Assembly: GCF_002909375.1 (NCBI RefSeq)
Contig: NZ_PPXD01000022.1
Coordinates: 1-64,000 of the forward strand
DNA: 64,000 nucleotides
Direction of reading: 5' to 3'
Origin: Cryobacterium zongtaii
GTDB lineage: Bacteria; Actinomycetota; Actinomycetes; Actinomycetales; Microbacteriaceae
The notes under the pieces were generated by a model. That model saw only the letters and a list, made by a program, of their open reading frames with translations, did no database searches and was not told where the DNA came from. Position numbers and translations under genes: made by a program. How positions within the stretch are numbered: the first letter of the stretch is position 1; the number at the start of each line of letters is the position of its first letter. This document shows, one piece after another, positions 9,300-16,551 of this stretch.

Positions 9300-10807
9300 T
9301 GCGGGCGCCTCCGGCAGCACCCCGGAATCAGGAACCGCCAGCCCTGGCCCGCCCCGTCAGCCGGCGCACCGTTCTGGCCCTGGGCGGGCTGGGCGTCATT
9401 GCCGTGGCGGGCGGAGCGGCCGCGCTCTGGGCGACCTGGCCGTCGGGCACAGCCGGGTTCGTCGGCGGTGACGACCTGCACCAGCCCGACGAGCTGACGA
9501 GCAGCGGCGGGCTGCTCGATGTCACCCTCTCCGCCACACCGGCCACGACCGTGATCGGCGGGCGCAGCGCGAGGGTGCTCGGTTACAACGGCGGCCTGCC
9601 CGGCCCCACGCTGCGGCTCGTTCCCGGCGACCGGCTGCGGGTCACGCTGGTCAACGGCCTGGCCGGCCCGACCAACCTGCACGTGCACGGCCTGCACGTG
9701 TCGCCGGAGGGAAACGGCGACAACATGGCCGTCATGGTGAAGACCGGTGAGTCCTTCCACTACGAGTACCGGCTCCCGGCCGACCACCCGCCCGGCGTGT
9801 ACTGGTACCACCCGCACCACCACGGCACCGTCGCCGACCAGGTCTTCGGCGGCCTGTACGGCACCATCGTCATCGACGACCCGGTGCCCATCGAGAGCAG
9901 CCGGGAACGGGTCCTGGTGATCTCGGACGTCACGCTCGACGGCGTCGGTGCGGTCGCGGACGCATCCGCCGCGGACCGGATGCAGGGCCGGGAGGGCGAG
10001 CTAGTGCTGGTCAACGGTCAATTGGCGCCTGTCCTGGCGCTACGACCCGGCGAGCGCGAGAGGTGGCGGATCGTGAACGCCTGCGTCTCCAGATACCTCC
10101 GACTGCGCCTCGACGGTCAACGGCTGCAGCTGCTCGGCATCGACTCCGGTCGCCTCGAAAGACCGGCGGAGGTGGACGAGATCCTGCTCGCGCCGGGCAA
10201 TCGGGCCGATATCCTCGTCACCGCGCTGGAGGGCGGAACCGAGTTGCGCACCCTGGCCTACGACCGAGGCACCGCGACCTCCGGCGGCATGATGGGCGGC
10301 TCCGGTCAGGCCGCGACGGGCACCGAGGTCGCCCTCGCGACTGTCACGGTGACCGGGGACCCGGTGGCGGCGCCGGGGGCCGTGCCACGCCAACCGGCAC
10401 CGCTCGACCTGCGCGGTGCGACCGTGACGGCCCGGCGCGAACTCAGCTTCGACATGGGAATGGGTATGGGCGGCGGCTCGATGATGACTTTCACCATCAA
10501 CGGGCAGGAGTTTGACCCGGAGCGCCTCGACACGACTGTGTTGGCCGGCAGCGTGGAGGAGTGGACGCTGCGCAACACGAGCGAGATGGACCATCCGGTG
10601 CACCTGCACGTGTGGCCGATGCAGATCGTCGATCGGGGCGGCACCGCCGAGGCTGCAGTCGTGTGGCGCGATGTGGTGAACGTGCCGGCCCGCGGGCAGA
10701 CCACAGTGCGCATCAGTTTCGCCGACTTCGCCGGACGCGCCGTCTACCACTGCCACATCCTCGACCACGAGGACGCCGGGATGATGGGGACGATCCTGGT
10801 GCGGTAA
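9299..10807 (+). CDS. Multicopper oxidase (periplasmic-type, Tat-like signal)
   Basis: A 502-residue three-cupredoxin-domain oxidase. The N-terminus has a twin-arginine SRRTVLALGG segment followed by a hydrophobic stretch (about residues 22-45), so export by Tat is likely. Copper ligands are visible: HVH (128-130), WYHPHHHG (169-176), HPVHLHVWP near 435 and HCHILDHEDAGMM with the type-1 Cys near 485. A Met-rich stretch (MMGGSG; DMGMGMGGGSMM, about 320-400) resembles the Met-rich segments of CueO-like cuprous oxidases. The start overlaps the copB stop. Expected role: oxidise Cu(I) to the less toxic Cu(II) outside the membrane while CopB exports the ion. Confidence 0.9.
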   Translation: MRAPPAAPRNQEPPALARPVSRRTVLALGGLGVIAVAGGAAALWATWPSGTAGFVGGDDLHQPDELTSSGGLLDVTLSATPATTVIGGRSARVLGYNGGLPGPTLRLVPGDRLRVTLVNGLAGPTNLHVHGLHVSPEGNGDNMAVMVKTGESFHYEYRLPADHPPGVYWYHPHHHGTVADQVFGGLYGTIVIDDPVPIESSRERVLVISDVTLDGVGAVADASAADRMQGREGELVLVNGQLAPVLALRPGERERWRIVNACVSRYLRLRLDGQRLQLLGIDSGRLERPAEVDEILLAPGNRADILVTALEGGTELRTLAYDRGTATSGGMMGGSGQAATGTEVALATVTVTGDPVAAPGAVPRQPAPLDLRGATVTARRELSFDMGMGMGGGSMMTFTINGQEFDPERLDTTVLAGSVEEWTLRNTSEMDHPVHLHVWPMQIVDRGGTAEAAVVWRDVVNVPARGQTTVRISFADFAGRAVYHCHILDHEDAGMMGTILVR

Positions 10808-10886
10808 GCGGGTCCATCAGGCACGAACCCTCGCCGACGATTCGGGCGCAGTCGGCCCGATTGACCCGTTGGTCAGAGAACACGAC

Positions 10887-10892
10887 TAGCCT
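10887..10892 (+). promoter_or_regulatory. -10 box for a leaderless acetyltransferase transcript
   Basis: TAGCCT fits the actinobacterial TANNNT -10 pattern and lies 7 bases before ATG 10899, so the message may be leaderless. A TTGACC at 10861-10866 is a possible -35 box, although the 20-bp spacer is long. Confidence 0.35.
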
Positions 10893-10898
10893 CCATGG

Positions 10899-11477
10899 AT
10901 GGCCGAAACACGAACACCCGCCGCGCCCCGCGCTGTGGAGCTCTACTGTCCCACCGCTGACGACTGGGCAGGCCTGCGCGATATCCGTCTCCGGTCCATC
11001 GCGAACTTCCCGTTGGGCTTCTTCGAATCATTCGCCGCCGTCCTCGCGCTCACCGAAACGGACTGGCGCCAGCGCGGCGCCCGGAACACCGAACCCACCA
11101 GCTTCCAGGTTGTCGCCCGCACCCCCGGCGAACAGTGGGTCGGCACGATGGCCGCCTTTGTGTCCTCCGGTCCGCCGAGCTACCGGCCGGGCGAGCCGCC
11201 GATCGGCGGCCCGGTTCGCGCCAACCTGGTGGGCGTCTGGGTCGACCCCTCCTATCGCGGCCGCACCGGAGTGGCCACGCGACTGCTCGGCGCCGTCCGC
11301 ACCTGGGTCGCCGACGAGCAGCACCTCGACCGGATCTACCTGCACGTGCACGAGAGTAATCACCGCGCCATCCGCTTCTACGAGAAGAACGGCGCCCGCC
11401 CCACCGGCGACTACATCACGGACCCGCACCGCACTTCGGAGCGGCACCTGGAAATGGTCCTGGCCGCGAAGGGCTGA
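10899..11477 (+). CDS. GNAT family N-acetyltransferase
   Basis: A 192-residue acetyltransferase with the acetyl-CoA pyrophosphate loop VDPSYRGRTGVATRLL (about residues 111-126) and the C-terminal HESNHRAIRFYEKNGARP segment (about 149-166), both typical of GNAT motifs A and B. The substrate is not evident. ATG 10899 is only 7 bases after a TAGCCT box and has no ribosome site, which suggests a leaderless message. The M50-like protease gene begins one base after its stop, so the two probably share a transcript. Confidence 0.88.
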   Translation: MAETRTPAAPRAVELYCPTADDWAGLRDIRLRSIANFPLGFFESFAAVLALTETDWRQRGARNTEPTSFQVVARTPGEQWVGTMAAFVSSGPPSYRPGEPPIGGPVRANLVGVWVDPSYRGRTGVATRLLGAVRTWVADEQHLDRIYLHVHESNHRAIRFYEKNGARPTGDYITDPHRTSERHLEMVLAAKG

Positions 11478-11478
11478 G

Positions 11479-12186
11479 ATGGACCTGCTCCTCGAATTCT
11501 GGACCCGCGTCTCGGCCACGAACGCTCCCCTGCCGGCTCTGACGGTGTGGGTGACCATCGCCGCGGCCGCCCTGCTCGTGCTGGTGCCGCCGGCCTGGAA
11601 ACTGACCCGGCACGGCATCACGATCGTGCACGAGGGCGGCCACGGGCTCGTCGCGGCTCTCGGCGGCCGCCGGCTGCAGGGCATCCGGCTGCACTCCGAC
11701 ACCTCCGGCCTCACCGTGAGCCGCGGCAAGCCGCGCGGGCCCGGCATGGTCTTCACCCTGCTCGCCGGGTACACGGCGCCGGCCCTGCTCGGGCTCGGGG
11801 CGGCGTGGATGCTCAGCCGCGGCCATGACATCGGCCTGCTCTGGGCGCTGCTTGCGGCGCTGGCGCTGCTGCTGGTGCAGATCCGCAACTGGTTCGGGCT
11901 GTGGTCGGTGGCGGTCACCGCGGCGGTGGTCTTCGCGGTCACCTGGTTCGGCTCGCCCACCGTGCAGAGCATCTTCGCCGTGCTGGTCACCGCGTTCCTG
12001 CTGCTCGGTGCCCTGCGCACCGTCGTCGAGCTGCAGGTCACCCGGTCGCGCCGCGGCGGCAGCGCCTCGGACGCCGACCAGCTGGCCCGGCTCAGCCACC
12101 TGCCCGGCCCGTTCTGGGTGCTGGTGTTCTTCGCCGTCGCCGGCGCCTGCCTCGTCGGCGCGGCGAGACTGCTCGGCCTGGTCTAG
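11479..12186 (+). CDS. M50 family metallopeptidase-like membrane protein
   Basis: A 235-residue polytopic membrane protein. HEGGHG (His51, Glu52, His55) inside a hydrophobic helix is the HExxH zinc motif of M50 intramembrane proteases (site-2 protease group); the family is annotated M50B-like in actinobacteria. About six hydrophobic helices follow. The protein lacks a PDZ domain. Its substrate is unknown; relatives often carry out regulated cleavage of anti-sigma factors, but nothing here points to one. ATG 11479 directly follows the stop of the acetyltransferase, so coupling is likely. The hairpin at 12202-12250 ends the unit. Confidence 0.75.
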   Translation: MDLLLEFWTRVSATNAPLPALTVWVTIAAAALLVLVPPAWKLTRHGITIVHEGGHGLVAALGGRRLQGIRLHSDTSGLTVSRGKPRGPGMVFTLLAGYTAPALLGLGAAWMLSRGHDIGLLWALLAALALLLVQIRNWFGLWSVAVTAAVVFAVTWFGSPTVQSIFAVLVTAFLLLGALRTVVELQVTRSRRGGSASDADQLARLSHLPGPFWVLVFFAVAGACLVGAARLLGLV

Positions 12187-12201
12187 CCGCAACGTCTCGA
12201 C

Positions 12202-12250
12202 TTGCCGCAAAACGCCCCCTCAGACGCCCGGAGGGGGCACTTTGCGGTAA
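12202..12250. terminator. Long bidirectional hairpin terminator
   Basis: Arms 12202-12221 (TTGCCGCAAAACGCCCCCTC) and 12231-12250 (GAGGGGGCACTTTGCGGTAA) pair at 17 of 20 positions around a 9-nt loop. It lies between the convergent M50-like and VIT genes. Confidence 0.65.
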
Positions 12251-12287
12251 CTCACGAACGGGCACTCCCGGCCGCGCGCGTGCGCCG

Positions 12288-13055
12288 CTAGAAGACGCTG
12301 GTGCCGAGCAGGGTGCCGACCAGCCAGGTGACGAAGAGTGCCGCGGCACCGCCGGTGACCACGCGCACGGTGGCGCGGGCGAGGCGACTGCCGCCGAGTC
12401 GGGCGCCGAGCGCGCCGGTGAGGGCCAGGGCCACCAGCACGGCGAGGAACGTCACCGGGACCCGGACGTTCTCCGGCGGCAGCAGGATCGCCAGCAACGG
12501 CAGGATCGCTCCGAGCGTGAAGGCCAGGGCCGAGGCGGCGGCGGCGTGCCAGGCGCTGGCCACATCCTCTTCGACGATGTTGAGTTCGAGCGAGAGGTGC
12601 GCCTTGAGGGCATCCTTCTCGGTGAGCTCGAGCGCCACCTGGCGGGCGGTGGCCGGGGCCAGCCCGCGCTCCTCGTAAAGGGTGGTGAGCACGTCGAGTT
12701 CGCCGGCCGGGTCGTCGCGCAGCTCGCGCTTCTGCTTCTCGATCATGGCGCGCTGGCTGTCACTCTGGCTGCTCACCGAGACGTATTCGCCCAGCGCCAT
12801 CGAGATGGCCCCGCCGACGAGCCCTGCCGCGCCGGCCGCCACGATGGCCGGCGTGGAGGCGCCGGCACCGGCGACGCCGACCACGATCGCGGCCACGGAC
12901 ACGATGCCGTCGTTGGCGCCGAGCACGCCGGCGCGCAGCCAGTTGAGCCGGGTGGCCAGGCTGCCGCCCAGCGAAGCGCCCTCTGTTTGGGCGCGCGGTG
13001 CGGCATCCGGGGCGGCGTGAAAGGGCCTGAACAGCGGGGGCGAGAGGATGGCCAT
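12288..13055 (-). CDS. VIT1/CCC1-family iron/manganese transporter
   Basis: A 255-residue membrane protein of the vacuolar iron transporter family. Typical features are LRAGVLGANDGIVSVAAIVVGVA (about 40-62, first helix), the MALGEYVSVSSQ motif (about 85-96), a soluble acidic stretch rich in Glu and Lys (about 100-155; EKQKRELRDD, the cytosolic metal-binding region in the family) and three C-terminal helices. In bacteria such proteins export or sequester Fe(II) or Mn(II). Two DtxR/IdeR-like boxes lie 37-89 bases upstream of its start, which supports an iron-linked role. It is convergent with the M50-like gene. Confidence 0.88.
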   Translation of the reverse strand: MAILSPPLFRPFHAAPDAAPRAQTEGASLGGSLATRLNWLRAGVLGANDGIVSVAAIVVGVAGAGASTPAIVAAGAAGLVGGAISMALGEYVSVSSQSDSQRAMIEKQKRELRDDPAGELDVLTTLYEERGLAPATARQVALELTEKDALKAHLSLELNIVEEDVASAWHAAAASALAFTLGAILPLLAILLPPENVRVPVTFLAVLVALALTGALGARLGGSRLARATVRVVTGGAAALFVTWLVGTLLGTSVF

Positions 13056-13091
13056 AGAGTCACCATAGGCACCCCCCGCCGACTCCGCCAG

Positions 13092-13110
13092 CCTGGAAAG
13101 GCTTGCCTAA
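13092..13110 (-). promoter_or_regulatory. DtxR/IdeR-like iron box, distal copy direct repeat A
   Basis: The 19-mer ending GGCTTGCCTAA matches the consensus TTAGGTTAGGCTAACCTAA at 12 of 19 positions by eye. With its neighbour it forms a direct repeat TGGAAAGGCTwrCCTAATC 34 bp apart, upstream of the VIT transporter. Confidence 0.5.
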
Positions 13111-13125
13111 TCCCCCTGATCAGAG

Positions 13126-13144
13126 GATGGAAAGGCTAACCTAA
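13126..13144 (-). promoter_or_regulatory. DtxR/IdeR-like iron box, direct repeat B
   Basis: The 19-mer carries a perfect right half GGCTAACCTAA (13134-13144) and a weak left half, 14 of 19 matches to the DtxR consensus by eye. It lies 71-89 bases upstream of the VIT start on that gene's strand. Confidence 0.6.
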
Positions 13145-13146
13145 TC

Positions 13147-13182
13147 GGCGGCAGTGCCCAGCTGTGGTCTGCGGCTGCCGCC
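13147..13182 (-). terminator. Hairpin at end of ribose operon
   Basis: Perfect 8-bp arms GGCGGCAG (13147-13154) and CTGCCGCC (13175-13182) begin at the rbsD stop codon. Confidence 0.5.
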
Positions 13183-13565
13183 TAGAACGGCACCCCGCAC
13201 ACGAGCGCGGCATTGGCGAACGCGGTGGCTTCCCCGGTGCGCACGAACACCCGCGCAGACGCCGAGAGCACCTTGAGGTCACCGTGTCCGATGTACTCGA
13301 TGTCGGTGAAGCGCCCGCTCAGCCAGTCCCCGGCCTCCGTGCCCTGCGCCTCCGACGCAGCCACGCAACGCTCGACGACGAGTTCGCCCAGCAGCGCGTC
13401 GAGAACCTGCTCGAAGCGCGGCACGCCGTGCACCAGCGCAAGGTCGATCACCGGCACGCCGGCGGGTGCGGGCATGCCGCAGTCCGCGACGAGGACGATG
13501 TCACCGTGACCCAGGCGGCTGAGGGCCGCGTTCAGGTCGGCGTTCAGGATGCCGGCGCGTTTCAC
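13182..13565 (-). CDS. rbsD: D-ribose pyranase RbsD
   Basis: A 127-residue cytosolic enzyme that converts beta-pyranose to beta-furanose ribose for ribokinase. The start VKRAGILNADLNAALSRLGH with HGD at about 20-22 (the catalytic His region), the DCGMPAP segment and the C-terminal tail with FANAALVCGVPF match the family, and the length is normal (130-140 residues). The GTG start at 13565 overlaps the rbsK stop (GTGA), so translation is coupled. It is the last gene of the ribose operon. Confidence 0.93.
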   Translation of the reverse strand: MKRAGILNADLNAALSRLGHGDIVLVADCGMPAPAGVPVIDLALVHGVPRFEQVLDALLGELVVERCVAASEAQGTEAGDWLSGRFTDIEYIGHGDLKVLSASARVFVRTGEATAFANAALVCGVPF

Positions 13566-14569
13566 GGGTGTGCCTCGTTCTTCTCGGTGGCGGAGTCGAT
13601 CGCAGAATCGGTGGCTGCATCGGGACGGACCTCGGGAAGGCTGTCGCCCTCGTGCGGATAGGACGGCTGCGTTCCCCGGGACTGCACTGCGAACGCCCCC
13701 ACCCGCACGGCCAGCCGGGCCGCCTCGCGCAGGGTGTCCCCGGCGGCGAGCCGGGCGCTCACAGCGCCCACGAAGGCGTCGCCAGCGCCGGAGCTGTCGA
13801 CCGCCTCCACGACGGGGGACGCCACCGTTTCGGTGCCCTCGGCGTCGGAGACGATCGCGCCGAGCGCACCGCGGGTGAGCACAACAGAGGCCACCCCCCA
13901 CTCGCGCAGCCGGGCCACCGCCTCGGCGTCCGTCGCGGGCGGCGCTGTGCCGGGCGTGAGCTGCGCCAGGAGCAGCGCGGCCTCGTGTTCGTTCACGATC
14001 AGGGGGTCGGCGGCCGCGACCGTGGCAGGGTCGAGCTCGATCACCGGGGCCAGGTTGAGCACCAGGCGCCCGCGGGTCAGCCGGGCGGCGGCGGCGCTTC
14101 CTGCTGCGGGGATCTCGCCCTGCAGCACCACCACGGCGGCCCCGGCGATGAGGCCGGCGCTCTGGCCGACGACACCGGCATCCACCGCGGCGTTGGCCCC
14201 GGGGATGACGACGATGGTGTTCTCACCGTCGGCGGCCACCGTGATCAGGGCCAGGCCGGTGGGCCCGTCCACGGCCCGCACGCTGGACAGGTCGACCTGC
14301 GCGGATTCGAGGATGGCCGTGGCCGAGGAGGCCAGGGCGTCCAGGCCGACCGCGCCGACCATGCTCACCCGGGCGCCGAGCTGGGCCGCGGCGACGGCCT
14401 GGTTGGCGCCCTTACCGCCGGGCAGAACGGTGATCGAGGTGCCGATCAGAGTCTCGCCCGGCAGCGGATGACGCGCGACGGTGGTGACCTGGTCGGCGTT
14501 GATCGAGCCGACCACGACAACCCCGGTCAGGGTCGCCGCGGAGTCTGGGTGCGGGGTTGGCGGGGTCAC
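13562..14569 (-). CDS. rbsK: Ribokinase RbsK
   Basis: A 335-residue PfkB-family kinase that phosphorylates ribose to ribose 5-phosphate. Visible motifs: GSINADQV near the N-terminus (substrate-binding Asp), GGKGANQAVAAAQLG (about 50-64, first PfkB signature) and DSSGAGDAFVGA with catalytic base Asp264. The C-terminus has an extra 30-residue Asp/Ala/Ser-rich tail. The ATG at 14569 overlaps the rbsB stop (ATGA), and the stop overlaps rbsD. Confidence 0.95.
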   Translation of the reverse strand: MTPPTPHPDSAATLTGVVVVGSINADQVTTVARHPLPGETLIGTSITVLPGGKGANQAVAAAQLGARVSMVGAVGLDALASSATAILESAQVDLSSVRAVDGPTGLALITVAADGENTIVVIPGANAAVDAGVVGQSAGLIAGAAVVVLQGEIPAAGSAAAARLTRGRLVLNLAPVIELDPATVAAADPLIVNEHEAALLLAQLTPGTAPPATDAEAVARLREWGVASVVLTRGALGAIVSDAEGTETVASPVVEAVDSSGAGDAFVGAVSARLAAGDTLREAARLAVRVGAFAVQSRGTQPSYPHEGDSLPEVRPDAATDSAIDSATEKNEAHP

Positions 14570-15510
14570 TTGGAGAAGTCGCCCACGTTCGTCTTCGTGA
14601 CGGCAACGACGTCGACGGGGACTGTCGCTTCGACATCCTCACCGTTGATGGCCTTGACGGCCAGTTCGATGGCGAGCTTGCCGAGTTCGGCGGGCTGCTG
14701 GGCGACGGTGGCGTAGAGCGAGCCGTCCGAGATGGCGGTCAGACCATCCGCGGTGCCGTCGAAGCCCACAACGGACACCTCAGAGCCGGCGCGAGCGCCG
14801 AGAGCCTGGATGGCGCCGAGGGCCATCTCGTCGTTTTCGGCGAAGATGCCGGTGACACCGGGGTTGGCCTGCAGCAGGTTGGTGGTGACGTCGAGTGCGG
14901 AGGCCCGGTCGAAGTTCGCGGTCTGCTCGGCGACGACGGTGATGTCGGGGTAGGCGGCGATGCCCTCGTCGAAGCCGGCGCCGCGGTCGCGGCTGGCGGA
15001 GGTGCCCGATACGCCCTGCAGGGAGATGACTGTGCCCTTCTCCCCCATGGCCGCGGCGAGCTCGTCGGCGGCCTGCTTGCCGCCGGCGACGTTGTCACTG
15101 GCGACCAGGGAAGTCAGGTCGGCGTCGTTGACCGTGCGGTCGACGCCGATGACCGGGATGTCGGCGGCGGTCAGCGCGTTCACCGAGGCGCTGGCGGCGT
15201 CGGAGTCGACCGGGTTGACGATGACGGCCTTGGTGCTTCCTGCGGTGGCCGTGGCCAGCTGGTTGGCCTGGGTGGCGGAGTCGTTCTGGGCGTCGACGAT
15301 GTAGAGGTCGACGCCGGCCTCGTCGGCGGCGGCCTGGGCGCCGTCGCGCAGCTCGACGAAGAACGGGTTGTTCAGGGTGGAGATCGCGAGCACGATCTTC
15401 GGCCCGCGGGCCTCGTCGCCGCCGCCGCGGCCGCAGGCGGTGGTGCCGGCGAGGATCAGTGCGGCCGTGGCGGTGACGGCGGCGATACGGCGAAAGGAGG
15501 ATGACTTCAT
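14566..15510 (-). CDS. rbsB: Ribose ABC transporter substrate-binding lipoprotein RbsB
   Basis: A 314-residue periplasmic-binding-protein family member. The signal peptide has basic FRR residues, a hydrophobic core and a lipobox-like TTAC with Cys26, so it is probably a membrane-anchored lipoprotein. The mature part starts with IVLAISTLNNPFFVELRDGA, typical of ribose/galactose binding proteins, and includes SGTSASRDRGAGF and FAENDEMALGA hinge and ligand regions. It delivers ribose to RbsAC. It lies 50 bases downstream of rbsC and overlaps rbsK by four bases. Confidence 0.94.
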   Translation of the reverse strand: MKSSSFRRIAAVTATAALILAGTTACGRGGGDEARGPKIVLAISTLNNPFFVELRDGAQAAADEAGVDLYIVDAQNDSATQANQLATATAGSTKAVIVNPVDSDAASASVNALTAADIPVIGVDRTVNDADLTSLVASDNVAGGKQAADELAAAMGEKGTVISLQGVSGTSASRDRGAGFDEGIAAYPDITVVAEQTANFDRASALDVTTNLLQANPGVTGIFAENDEMALGAIQALGARAGSEVSVVGFDGTADGLTAISDGSLYATVAQQPAELGKLAIELAVKAINGEDVEATVPVDVVAVTKTNVGDFSK

Positions 15511-15560
15511 TGTGTTTCCTTTGTTGTGGTGGGTCGGTGTGAGGTAAGTAGGGAAAGGGC

Positions 15561-16532
15561 TCAGCTGTTACGGGTCTTGCGGCGCAGCACGTCGGCGCCC
15601 ACCGCGAGGGCGATGACCAGCCCGATGACCACCTGCTGCCAGAACGACGACACGTTGAGCAGGTTGAGTCCGTTGCGGATGACGACGAGCACCAGGGCGC
15701 CGATGAAGGTGCCGGAGATCTTGCCGAGCCCGCCGGAAAGCGACGCTCCGCCGATGACGACGGCGGCAATGGCATCCAGTTCGTAGCCGGCGGCGGCCTG
15801 CGGCTGGGCGGAGTCGAGCCGGCCGGCCAGGAGCAGTCCGGCCAGCGCGGCGAAGAGGCCGGCGAGGGCGAAGACCGTGACGATGATGCGCTTCACCGGC
15901 AGGCCGGAGAGCCGGGCGGCCTCGGCGTTGCCGCCGACGGCGTACATGGAGCGGCCGAGCACGGTGCGGTTGAGGATGAAGGAGGCCACCAGCGCGGCCA
16001 GGACCAGGATCACGATGGGCATCGGCACCGGGCCGATGTTGCCGCCGAGGAACGACACCTCAGGGGCGGTCTTGATCGGCCGGCCGTCGGAGATCACCAG
16101 GGTGAGGCCGCGGGCCACGCTGAGCATGGCCAGGGTGGCGATGAAGGAGGGCAGCTTGCCGTAGGCGTTCGCGGCGCCGTTGATGACGCCGGCGAGCAGG
16201 CCCACGACGAGGCCGCCGGCGAGCGCCATCCAGCCGGGCAGGCCGGCGCTGACGAAGAACCAGCCGGAGGCCATGGCCGAGAGAGCCGCGACGGCGCCGA
16301 CAGACAGGTCGATGCCGCCGGCGACGATGACGAAGGTCATGCCGAAGGCGAGCACCGCCACTGTCGACACCTGGATGCCGATGTTGAGCAGGTTCTGGCC
16401 GGTCAGGAAGTCCGGCGTGGCGATGACCAGGGCGATGCAGAGCACCACCAGGCCGACCAGGGCGCCGTTGTTGGCCAGGAAGGTCTTGTAGTCGAAGGAG
16501 CGTCGGGTGGGCGCGAGCGTGGTCGTGGACAT
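15561..16532 (-). CDS. rbsC: Ribose ABC transporter permease RbsC
   Basis: A 323-residue membrane permease of the AraH/RbsC family. The start at 16532 (MSTTTLAPTRR) is chosen because GAAGGAA precedes it at a good distance; a start 51 bases upstream would run into rbsA. About nine hydrophobic helices are visible. Signature segments are AGGIDLSVGAVAALSAM (near 75-91) and VVIGGASLSGGLGKISGTFIGA (near 255-275), the conserved cytosolic loop that meets the ATPase. It is 19 bases downstream of rbsA. Confidence 0.94.
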   Translation of the reverse strand: MSTTTLAPTRRSFDYKTFLANNGALVGLVVLCIALVIATPDFLTGQNLLNIGIQVSTVAVLAFGMTFVIVAGGIDLSVGAVAALSAMASGWFFVSAGLPGWMALAGGLVVGLLAGVINGAANAYGKLPSFIATLAMLSVARGLTLVISDGRPIKTAPEVSFLGGNIGPVPMPIVILVLAALVASFILNRTVLGRSMYAVGGNAEAARLSGLPVKRIIVTVFALAGLFAALAGLLLAGRLDSAQPQAAAGYELDAIAAVVIGGASLSGGLGKISGTFIGALVLVVIRNGLNLLNVSSFWQQVVIGLVIALAVGADVLRRKTRNS

Positions 16533-16551
16533 GGTTTCAGTTCCTTCGGTT

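Noticed and set aside
6783-9320. An 845-codon open frame on the minus strand opposite copB
   Set aside because: It is antisense to a clear P-type ATPase and has the Gly/His/Arg-rich composition of a GC-rich shadow frame.
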